44,264 bases of DNA from Clostridia bacterium. GTDB taxonomy: Bacteria; Bacillota; Clostridia; Christensenellales; Pumilibacteraceae. Location of the stretch: positions 1 through 44,264 of the forward strand of contig JAGAPA010000018.1 of the NCBI GenBank assembly GCA_017623455.1, written 5' to 3'. A program made the translations under genes and the position numbers. Shown here one piece after another: positions 10,601-15,205 of this stretch. Position 1 is the stretch's first letter, and the number at the start of each line of letters is the position of its first letter. The notes under the pieces are model-generated. The model did not search any database. It worked only from the letters and a program-made list of their open reading frames with translations, and was not told the origin of the DNA.

Positions 10601-12461
10601 CGTAGTAATCGGTAATAGCGTAACAAGTATAGGAAAATATGCGTTCTATGATTGCAGAAGCTTAACAAGCATAGAAATCCCTGACAGCGTAACAAGTATA
10701 GGAGAAGATGCGTTCTCTAAATGCATAAGTTTAACGTCTGTATATTATAAGGGAAGTATAGATCAGTGGGTGGAGATAGAGTTTTTTGGTAGTTCTTCTA
10801 ATCCGTTATCTAATGCAGAAAATTTATATATAAAAGGAAAGCTAGTAACAGAAGTAAAACTGACAACGGCAACAAAAATCAACGACTATGCGTTCTACGA
10901 TTACAGAAACCTAACAAGCATAGAAATTCCTAATAGCGTAACAAGTATAGGAAAATCTGCGTTCCTTGGTTGCAGTGGCCTAACAAGCATAGAAATCCCT
11001 GCAAGCGTAACAAGTATAGGAAATTTTGCGTTCTATAATTGCAGTAACTTAACAAGCATAGAAGTCCCTGATAGCGTAACAAGTATAGGAAGTTCTGCGT
11101 TCTCTGGTTGCAGTAGCTTAACAAATATAGAAATACCTGCAAGTGTAACAAGTATAGGTGGTAATGCGTTCTATAATTGCAGTAAATTAACAAGCATAGA
11201 AATTCCTGACAGTGTAACAAGTATAGGAGGATGGGCGTTCTCTGGTTGCAGTAGCTTAACAAGTATAGAAATTCCTAACAGTGTGACAAGTATAGGAAGT
11301 TATGCGTTCTATAGTTGCAATAAGCTTACAATCTACTGCGAAGTCGCAAGCAAACCAAGCGGTTGGGATGGTACTTGGAATATTTCATACCGTCCCGTAG
11401 TTTGGAATTGTAAAAATAGTAACGTAGCAGAAGACGGTTATGTATACGGAATAATAATAGATGGGATAAACTATGCAATAAAAGATAGTACTGCAAAAGT
11501 AGCAGCAGGCACAAATGCAAGAGGAGATCTAGTGATTCCAAGTTCTATTATTTATAATTCTACAATGTATAAAGTAACAAGTATAGGAAACGGAGCGTTC
11601 AATGGTTGCAGTAGCCTAACAAGTATAACAATCCCCGACAGTGTAACAAGTGTAGGAGATCGCGCGTTCTCTGATTGCAGTAGTTTAACAAGTATAAAAA
11701 TCTCCAATAGAGTATCAAGTATAGGAAATTATGCGTTCTCTGGTTGCTATCATCTTACTATATATTGTGAAGCTAAATCAAAGCCGGGCGGTTGGAAAAA
11801 TGATTGGAATATTTCATACCGTCCTGTAGTGTGGGATTGTAACAATAATAATATAGCTACAGACGGTTATGAGTACGGTATTTCTGTAGACGGAATAGAG
11901 TATGCAATAAGGTGGTCTACGGCAAAGGTAGTAAGAACAAGCATTGACGGAGACATAGTAATTCCAAGTACCATTACGTATAATTCAAAAACTTATACGG
12001 TAACAAGTATAGGAGAGTATGCATTCTATGATTGCGATACCTTAACAAGCATAAAGCTTTCCAATACAGTAACAAGTATAGGAGATAATGCATTCTATGG
12101 CTGCAATAGCTTAACAAGTATTATTCTTTCCGACAGCTTGACAAGTATAGGAGAGTATGCATTCTGTGATTGCAATAGTTTAACAAATATAATTCTTCCC
12201 AACAGTTTGACAAGTATAGGAACTTATGCATTCCAGGTTTGCAATAGTTTGACAAGCATAATAATACCTCAAAGTGTTACATATATCGAATATTATGCTT
12301 TTAACGGAAAATATCCAATATACTTAGAATCATCTGCCATTCACAATGGTTGGCATCCAAAATGGAATATTGGTATCAAAGAGTATTTCTACAGCGAAAC
12401 ACAGCCTACCGCAGACGGTAACTATTGGCACTATGTGGACGGAGAAGCTGTTTCTTGGTAA
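1659..12461 (+). CDS. Giant surface lipoprotein: FN3-like repeat array plus BspA-type leucine-rich repeats
   Basis: This 3600-residue protein is predicted to be exported and lipid-anchored. It starts with a basic n-region (MKKFR), a hydrophobic stretch and a lipobox, LSAC, with Cys26. An acidic Asn/Asp/Gly-rich linker follows. About residues 205-1800 are beta-rich modules resembling fibronectin type III or Ig-like folds. Fifteen carry the signature Y(D/N)LNDG, first codons at 3054 to 7002, nearly all exactly 282 bp apart. About residues 1810-3550 are LRR_5/BspA-type repeats of about 23 residues (pattern TSIGxxAFxxCSxLTSIxIPxSV), interrupted four times by a cassette containing KPSGW, VVWDCKNNN and DGYxYGIxxDGINYAI. 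The C-terminus ends in YFYSETQPTADGNYWHYVDG. The start at 1659 has GGAGG five bases upstream, whereas the in-frame ATG at 1647 has no ribosome binding site. Family knowledge suggests adhesion or host/matrix binding. The ligand is unknown. Confidence 0.85.
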   Translation: MKKFRSLFILIMAIVLPMVVFSLSACGSNNAPKDTRQVPVYQGMSITSATTDRTVESFTDPNNGNDNNGNHYGWYMGDHKDKDENLDNDHPFEDNGSDENIETEINGSLEIIGTDKEIYYASVNEDVYINVHISNPDNFEILSFTLNNQKYSSYMFEQGSDMETIVLKYNVGKDSGIFDYTIDAIKYIDGEKIKDVIIGGEQTIKAGVRRENQVAVNVSNLAISANEFSFDVNIEDKDELIAFSNGSLSAVLYDGNNLIATQKLSLGINSVKFENLATNSVYQYAIVGSYDDLVEGVRLNVLYKEALYTKSIVLFKDIVVEQESIKFDFEWDNEFPDKTISAITLLKDGETLRNIAVTDKEIGGLLSANEYSLVAEYSNKGNKESISIQFTTKDKIVPVIVIENVVADSEVVEFAVNCVDVDGVIKTSKTTLYRAGVEVESFNGFAAKFENLLSNNEYTVKVEVVYDLNDGNGEVGLAEEATFTTVAKKIPYIDVTKKQIEKDGFSFEITESDSDNVGNVSKIAVLRDGNEDVLLNVEDRIASGLLSNTEYILKVTYTYDLNDGKGEQTIEKELEVTTAKKTVPSIDVQLAETTSESVKFVVTETDTDEVGAISKIELLQADNVIKQAESAEVRIFAGLLSDNAYVIKLTYSYDLNDGKGEQTIVKELEVTTAKKTVPSIDLQLAETTSESVKFVVTETDTDGVGAISKIELLQADNVIKQAENTEVRIFDDLLSDNTYVVKVTYIYDLNDGKGEQTIVKELEVTTAKKTVPSIDVQLAETTSESVKFVVTETDTDEVGAISKIELLHGTDTPIIAGNINVRAFEKLLSDSAYAIKVTYEYDLNDGKGVQTVEKKINFTTVEKSYPQIKAQIVDYTKTSVEFTVNETDTDDVGYIKKIELLHEGDNPVVAENADVRSFDGLLSNNEYTIRILYVYDLNDGNGEQKIERDLNFITLENIQPSFKAELLEIGQSSVKFIISETDIDKVGEISKIELLHSEKTIVAENTEARSFDGLLSDNDYVLRVTYAYNLNDGQGKKITEKTLTFHTLKKKTPVLEVQVAEITNGSIKFTVTETDTDEVGSISKIELLHGNDEPVIAESTEARSFEGLLSDNTYTVKVTYTYDLNDGKGAQTVTKQFEAVTAKKKLPTVELQSAESTVSSVKFVINVTDVDEVGTISKIELLHGNDSPIVAPNVSIRVFEGLLSDNAYTVKVTYTYNLNDGKGEQYIVKELEVATAKKKIPVLELQLAETTSESVKFVINETDVDEVGNVAKIEMLRDGTVVATAQSTNDRIFEDLLSDNAYVVKVTYTYDLNDGKGVQSIIRELNAKTAKKVTPSFELQLAETTSGSIKFVINETDVDEVGNVAKIEIMRDGTVVATAQSTNDRIFEDLLSDNAYVVKVTYEYDLNDGKGVQTTFKELEAKTAKKTTPVLELQLAETTSGSIKFVVTEVDTDEVGAVIKIELLHGSDAPIVAPNTLTRTFDGLLSDNTYTVKATYTYDLNDGKGVRTIVKELEARTAKNAIPVLDLSVVSTTKTTVKFDIVEDDIDSVGAIAKIELEHAGSDPIVLSDNTLRIFENLLSNNAYTVKVTYEYDLNDGTGVKQIVKTAECKTLAKVVPTVSVTKTNVTQSSITFSVKVTDTDKIATIKAIKLLKGGEVVQTAETVDVREFADLLSNTSYDVVVEYVYDLNDGKGVITKTSAVAISTLSYIVPTLTVNEAESVFEYDNIQLKHVLTDKDSKAISYSVELYDKTELIFKTDNALSTEFDGLKCGYDYTVKTIVKYNLNDGKGDQFNTITTTVTTPYYIDSYGVWYQVKSDDTVSVVGYNKGITDIEIADYVCGYPVTYIGVSVFSECKTLSTVKLPSTLKSIGYHAFSGCINLYNIELNEGLEEIGQNAFNGCMALDNVTTPTTLQKICVAAFSGCTSLKNLELKEGLINIQSSAFSGCTSLRRIIVPYSVASVEEGGLRVDLYSNENTKIYVKRLNVNGLWHTKYAEDYSEGFTYGQSTLFNFKEFISDENFVYALLNDGTVEVDECLTGSKEITIPETINGYTVVSVGFKCFANKAITSVQLPDTVKYIKYQAFYYTGDIRSINMPTSLATVESMAFYGAINMRALKFNSLPNIDSYAFANCRIKSLDWPQVIPSDFEYSWDYEATLTGYLSGYAFAYNQSLLYVSLPANYSYIESDVFYDCPNFMIASLAERRSESWNEHFAGTAPTVYWNSYLDEQGVLYEINNTILYEEKATITVRDYFGTDSEVLVLDEVCGRIVWMLGEEAFWDTPADSPIYSSKVQMIAERAVPSGYTNLYPRYDFISDDFACKIVNNTIEIIGYVGQDRDVIIPDEIDGYPVVKAEMGLLKKNFFEPDLDGNIDFTPPYNTVTVSSNLMSIIFYEGWGSNLPGKMNYYKGGYYLASKDNEYYALIKVDNASEFEPHPQTALLLTYVHSSSITIPDSVKAIGDRTFYGSTAISTITFGENSQLKSIGEDAFYNSYLASINLPDSLLSIGDYAFSNCSKLTSISLPDNLISIGEDAFWSCVNLRSIEIPLSVTSVGEDAFSACKNLVIYCEAKTKPSGWSSSWKYLGTITVDGVWVSENCPVIWDCKNNNIADDGYIYGITIDGINYAIKGTNAKVIRTNISGEVIIPSTITYNTQTYKVTSIGREAFFNCMSLTSIVIPDSITSIESLAFSSCYNLTIYCQASSKPSGWKSNWNNSSCPVVWDYKNNNVAEDGYVYGITVDGLNYAIKDNEAVVVGLNTIGDVVIPNVITYNSQTYSVTSIGANAFYRCSSPTSIEIPDSITSIGSSAFYGCNSLTSITIPFVGATKDGTENTRFNYIFGGSVPTSLKTVIITGGTSIGEDAFYGCSNLASIEIPASVTSIGGNAFYNCSNLTSIVIPDSVTSIGGNAFYNCSNLTSIVIPDSVTSIGNFAFYNCSNLTSIEIPDSVTSIGEYAFYGCSSLTSVVIGNSVISIGNSAFRGCSSLTSVVIGNSVTSIGKYAFYDCRSLTSIEIPDSVTSIGEDAFSKCISLTSVYYKGSIDQWVEIEFFGSSSNPLSNAENLYIKGKLVTEVKLTTATKINDYAFYDYRNLTSIEIPNSVTSIGKSAFLGCSGLTSIEIPASVTSIGNFAFYNCSNLTSIEVPDSVTSIGSSAFSGCSSLTNIEIPASVTSIGGNAFYNCSKLTSIEIPDSVTSIGGWAFSGCSSLTSIEIPNSVTSIGSYAFYSCNKLTIYCEVASKPSGWDGTWNISYRPVVWNCKNSNVAEDGYVYGIIIDGINYAIKDSTAKVAAGTNARGDLVIPSSIIYNSTMYKVTSIGNGAFNGCSSLTSITIPDSVTSVGDRAFSDCSSLTSIKISNRVSSIGNYAFSGCYHLTIYCEAKSKPGGWKNDWNISYRPVVWDCNNNNIATDGYEYGISVDGIEYAIRWSTAKVVRTSIDGDIVIPSTITYNSKTYTVTSIGEYAFYDCDTLTSIKLSNTVTSIGDNAFYGCNSLTSIILSDSLTSIGEYAFCDCNSLTNIILPNSLTSIGTYAFQVCNSLTSIIIPQSVTYIEYYAFNGKYPIYLESSAIHNGWHPKWNIGIKEYFYSETQPTADGNYWHYVDGEAVSW
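3054..7020 (+). repeat. Coding tandem repeat, period about 282 bp, 15 copies
   Basis: The codons for the Y(D/N)LNDG signature start at 3054, 3333, 3615, 3897, 4179, 4461, 4740, 5022, 5304, 5586, 5868, 6150, 6432, 6714 and 7002. Spacings are 279 or 282 bp, with one of 288. Copies from about 3390 to 4070 are nearly identical at DNA level, including the segment encoding AKKTVPSIDVQLAETTSES. The outer copies are more diverged. This pattern points to recent unequal crossing-over or gene conversion in the middle of the array. Confidence 0.9.
10200..11330 (+). repeat. Near-identical 69-bp LRR-coding repeats
   Basis: Units of 69 bp, each encoding one 23-residue LRR (SVTSIGxxAFYxCSxLTSIEIPD), follow one another at 10210-10720 and 10905-11330. 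They share long identical stretches such as GTAACAAGTATAGG and TGCGTTCTATAATTGCAGTA. Isoleucine is written mostly as ATA here, unlike most other genes in the window. A non-LRR insert at 10740-10890 separates the two blocks. Confidence 0.85.
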
Positions 12462-12477
12462 TAATTATTCGCCATAT

Positions 12478-12840
12478 TTCCCTAAAACGGTCTTGTGACC
12501 GTGTTTCCCTAAAAAAATCCTCACCGCGTATAGCGTGATACTCTTAACGGAGTATCACGCTAACTAAGTTTGCCCTCCAGGCAAGTGAAGTTATCTTCGA
12601 TAGTGAAGTTCACCTCAATAGTGAAGTTTCGCCTGACGGCGAAGTGATGGGCAAACTTAACTTCACTTGTGCGTAGTACAAACTTCACTGCGTAGCAACT
12701 TCACTTTTGCAATAGCAAAAACTTCACCAACAGAAAAAGAGAGGACATTTCGGCTACTGACCGATTTGTTCTCTCTTTCGCTCTATCCCGACAAAGCGAA
12801 GCCTCGTGGCAAATTCTTGCTGTTTAAGCGCATACCTTTG
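12478..12840. repeat. Hairpin-rich intergenic repeat island with GTGAAGTT/AACTTCAC array
   Basis: This region fills most of the 489-bp gap between the lipoprotein and the NifU-like gene. It contains ACGGTC-TTGT-GACCGT (12487-12502) and a perfect 13-bp inverted repeat, TAGCGTGATACTC/GAGTATCACGCTA (12531-12543, 12550-12562). An array follows with GTGAAGTT at 12585, 12603 and 12621, and its complement AACTTCAC at 12659, 12681, 12697 and 12720. Mini-hairpins lie between them, for example TCGCC-TGAC-GGCGA and TTTTGC-AATA-GCAAAA. An imperfect inverted repeat lies at about 12739-12776. No convincing coding sequence was found. Multi-hairpin GTGAAGTT repeats resemble dispersed elements I recall from Clostridia genomes, but I cannot confirm family membership here. 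Confidence 0.6.
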
Positions 12841-12889
12841 TGTCGTTGCCGAATTACCATAAAATTTTTAACAAACCTCTTAAAAACAG

Positions 12890-12918
12890 TTGAGAAATTT
12901 TTGCAGTTATGCTATAAT
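12890..12918 (+). promoter_or_regulatory. Promoter of the NifU-like/GGGtGRT operon
   Basis: TTGAGA (12890-12895) and TATAAT (12913-12918) are separated by 17 bp, about 32 bases before the start codon. GGAGG lies at 12940-12944. Confidence 0.75.
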
Positions 12919-12950
12919 TTTCTCGTATGTAAAAAATTTGGAGGTTTACT

Positions 12951-13643
12951 ATGCATTTTTCTAAAGCAGTAGAAGAAATGGTTTGTGTCGCAAAAGGACC
13001 TAACCACGGACCCGCGCCTATTCCCGAAGAAGGAAGATGGGTAAAGGCAACGGAAATCAAAGACATTAGCGGTCTTACACACGGTGTAGGCTGGTGTGCT
13101 CCCCAACAGGGCGCTTGTAAACTTACGCTCAACGTTAAGGAAGGCGTAATCAGAGAAGCACTTGTTGAAACGTTGGGATGTTCGGGTATGACTCACTCGG
13201 CTGCAATGGCAGGCGAAATTCTTCCCGGCAAGACCATTTTGGAAGCACTCAATACAGACCTTGTTTGCGATGCTATCAACACCGCAATGAGAGAGCTTTT
13301 CTTGCAGATCGTATACGGCAGAACTCAGTCCGCATTCTCCGAGAACGGACTTGAAATCGGCGCAGGACTTGACGATCTTGGAAAGGGTACCAGAAGCCAG
13401 ATCGGTACTATTTACAGCACCGAAGCTAAGGGTGTTAGATACCTTGAAATGGCAGAAGGCTACATCACCAAGCTTGCTCTTGACAAGGACAACCTCGTAA
13501 CAGGCTATGAGTTCGTTAAACTCGGCGTTATGATGGAGAAGATTAAGGCTGGAGTTCCCGCTCAGGAAGCGTTGGAAGCATCCACCGGACATTACGGCAG
13601 ATTCGAGGGCGCCGCTATGTACATCGATCCTCGTAAACAATAA
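12951..13643 (+). CDS. NifU-like iron-sulfur cluster scaffold-type protein
   Basis: This 230-residue cytoplasmic protein is typically annotated as an iron-sulfur assembly scaffold of the NifU/IscU N-terminal type. A segment GCSGMTHSAAMAGE (about residues 76-89) recalls the IscU GCGSAIASSS motif. Cysteines at 12, 49, 56, 77 and 106 are candidate cluster ligands. It is longer than IscU (about 130 residues) and its C-terminal half (YITKLALDKDNLVTGYEFVKLG) does not resemble IscU. GGAGG is six bases before the ATG. The stop is 11 bases before the GGGtGRT gene, so the two are almost certainly co-transcribed, a pairing known from many anaerobic Firmicutes. No cysteine desulfurase or other suf/isc gene is present in the window, so general Fe-S assembly is not indicated by context. 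The substrate and partner remain unknown. Confidence 0.8.
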   Translation: MHFSKAVEEMVCVAKGPNHGPAPIPEEGRWVKATEIKDISGLTHGVGWCAPQQGACKLTLNVKEGVIREALVETLGCSGMTHSAAMAGEILPGKTILEALNTDLVCDAINTAMRELFLQIVYGRTQSAFSENGLEIGAGLDDLGKGTRSQIGTIYSTEAKGVRYLEMAEGYITKLALDKDNLVTGYEFVKLGVMMEKIKAGVPAQEALEASTGHYGRFEGAAMYIDPRKQ

Positions 13644-13654
13644 GGAGGCGCAAT

Positions 13655-14656
13655 ATGGCTATTACTTTTGAAGGATACGAGAAGAGAGAGAAGAAAATCA
13701 ACGAAGCTCTCGCTAAATACGGTATGAAAGACCTTGAAGAGGCAAGAGATCTTTGCCTTTCTAAGGGTGTTGACGTAGAAAAGATTATTAAGGGCACTCA
13801 GCCCATCGCTTTTGAAAACGCAGTTTGGGCTTACACCCTTGGTTGCGCTATCGCTATCAAGAAGGGATGCAACAAGGCAGAAGATGCAGCAGTTGCTATC
13901 GGCGAAGGCTTGCAGTACTTCTGCGTTCCCGGCTCCGTTGCAGAGCAAAGACTCGTAGGACAGGGCCACGGAAACCTTGCAGCTATGCTTCTTAACGAGA
14001 ACACCAAGTGCTTCTGCTTCCTTGCAGGACACGAATCTTTCGCAGCAGCAGAAGGCGCTATCGGTATCGCAAGAACCGCTAACAAGGTTAGAAAAGAGCC
14101 CCTCCGCGTTATCTTGAACGGTCTTGGTAAGGACGCTGCTATGATTATTTCCAGAATCAACGGCTTTACCTATGTTCAGACCAAGTTCGATTACTTTGCA
14201 GACAAGCTCGAAATCGTAAAAGAAATCGCTTACTCCGATGGAGATAAGGCAAAGGTTAAGTGCTACGGCTCCGACGATGTAAGAGAAGGCGTAGCAATCA
14301 TGCAGCACGAGCACGTAGAAGTTTCCATTACCGGAAACTCCACCAACCCCACCAGATTCCAGCACCCCGTTGCAGGAACTTACAAGAAGTGGTGTGTTGA
14401 CAACGGCGTTAAGTACTTCTCCGTAGCATCCGGTGGTGGTACTGGACGTACTCTTCACCCCGATAACATGGCAGCAGGTCCCGCTTCTTACGGTATGACC
14501 GATACCATGGGAAGAATGCACTCTGACGCACAGTTCGCAGGCTCTTCTTCCGTTCCCGCTCACGTAGAAATGATGGGACTTATCGGCGCTGGTAACAACC
14601 CCATGGTTGGTATGTCAGTAGCTTGTGCAGTTGCTCTTCAGGAAGCTTTAAACTAA
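13655..14656 (+). CDS. GGGtGRT protein
   Basis: This 333-residue protein belongs to the conserved family named after its motif, seen here as GGGTGRT at residues 260-266. The function of the family is not established. Other visible segments are glycine-rich AGHESFAAAEGAIGIA, GLGKDAAMI and a C-terminal MGLIGAGNNPMVGM. No signal peptide or membrane helix was seen. AAGGAGG lies a few bases before the ATG. It is the second gene of the operon with the NifU-like protein, and a strong terminator follows the stop. Codon choice in both genes is strongly biased (for example CTT, AAG, GGC, ATC), which hints at high expression. A role in redox or Fe-S-dependent metabolism is inferred only from the partner gene. 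Confidence 0.9.
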   Translation: MAITFEGYEKREKKINEALAKYGMKDLEEARDLCLSKGVDVEKIIKGTQPIAFENAVWAYTLGCAIAIKKGCNKAEDAAVAIGEGLQYFCVPGSVAEQRLVGQGHGNLAAMLLNENTKCFCFLAGHESFAAAEGAIGIARTANKVRKEPLRVILNGLGKDAAMIISRINGFTYVQTKFDYFADKLEIVKEIAYSDGDKAKVKCYGSDDVREGVAIMQHEHVEVSITGNSTNPTRFQHPVAGTYKKWCVDNGVKYFSVASGGGTGRTLHPDNMAAGPASYGMTDTMGRMHSDAQFAGSSSVPAHVEMMGLIGAGNNPMVGMSVACAVALQEALN

Positions 14657-14692
14657 AAAAACGAGTGAAATACTTCGTTATAGTGCGAAACT

Positions 14693-14750
14693 AAAAAACG
14701 CCTCTTCGGTTACGTACGTATAGTACGCGCTCTTGAGGCGTTTTTCTTTT
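14693..14750 (+). terminator. Terminator of the GGGtGRT operon
   Basis: Stem AAAACGCCTC (from 14695) pairs with GAGGCGTTTT (14735-14744), and a T-rich run follows. The loop of about 30 nt contains a second small palindromic section, GTACGTAC. It lies about 35 bp after the stop codon. Confidence 0.85.
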
Positions 14751-14802
14751 CTTCTCTAACTCGCATTTGACACGTTTTTAGGATACTCGTTCTTTATATT
14801 GA

Positions 14803-14834
14803 CAGTGGGTATACCCACTGGTGCGCAGACGCAC
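14803..14834. repeat. Perfect palindrome and adjoining GTGCG-CAGA-CGCAC hairpin
   Basis: CAGTGGGTATACCCACTG (14803-14820) is its own reverse complement. It is followed immediately by GTGCG-CAGA-CGCAC (14821-14834) and GTCGATAT. The second part recurs at 31071-31084 with a compensatory base-pair change, which marks it as a dispersed structured repeat. Confidence 0.75.
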
Positions 14835-14920
14835 AGTCGATATGAAGCCTTTTTTAGCTTTTAACCATACAAGACTTTCCTTGTTTAGTTAAGGGAAGGG
14901 AAACGTGACGTTTCATCCGA

Positions 14921-14990
14921 TATGTGTCGTTTTACTAAGGTCTACGATTTGAGTTTATGTGTCATTATACTAAGGTCTACGATTTGAGTT
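14921..14990. repeat. Two tandem copies of a 35-bp repeat
   Basis: Copies at 14921-14955 and 14956-14990 differ at two positions. Both contain ACTAAGGTCTACGATTTGAG. There are no unique spacers and only two copies, so it is not a CRISPR array. Confidence 0.85.
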
Positions 14991-15099
14991 TATGTTTATT
15001 TTAATGTAGGGGCGATTCACGAATCGCCCGTATGAATGGTAAGCGTGACGCTTGTAAGAATTGTCCACTTTATAAGGATAGAGGATATGCTCATTCAAT

Positions 15100-15134
15100 G
15101 TCATTGCGAGCCGTTGTAAACGGCGTGGCAATCT
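15100..15134. repeat. TCATTGCGAG-type dispersed repeat, copy 1
   Basis: TCATTGCGAG begins at 15101 and GGCAATCT ends at 15134. ATTGC pairs with GCAAT and the inner CCGTT-GTA-AACGG forms a nested stem. A second copy is at 20064-20091. Confidence 0.7.
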
Positions 15135-15205
15135 CTTAAGGGAAACAAAATAACATACAACCCAAATTTTGTCACCAACTCAAATAATAATAAATGGAGT
15201 GCGCA

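Larger units (their letters stand above)
14751..15205. other. Intergenic region rich in REP-like repeats
   Basis: No gene was recognised between the GGGtGRT terminator and the alpha-galactosidase 3' end. The region holds an 18-bp perfect palindrome (14803-14820), a small hairpin REP (14821-14834), a 35-bp tandem duplication (14921-14990), the hairpin GGGCGATTC-AC-GAATCGCCC (15010-15029), AAGCG-TGA-CGCTT (15041-15053), and a TCATTGCGAG-type repeat (15100-15134). Confidence 0.7.

Noticed and set aside
10183-10695. Minus-strand open frames rich in Leu, Tyr and Cys opposite the LRR region (also 10930-11262)
   Set aside because: They are reverse-complement translations of the 69-bp LRR repeats, with no start signals.
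12667-12972. 101-codon plus-strand frame upstream of the NifU-like gene
   Set aside because: It is made of the AACTTCAC hairpin island, runs through the promoter and the next start codon, and has no ribosome binding site.
14921-14990. Possible CRISPR repeat
   Set aside because: There are only two copies, directly adjacent with no spacers, and no cas gene is present in the window.
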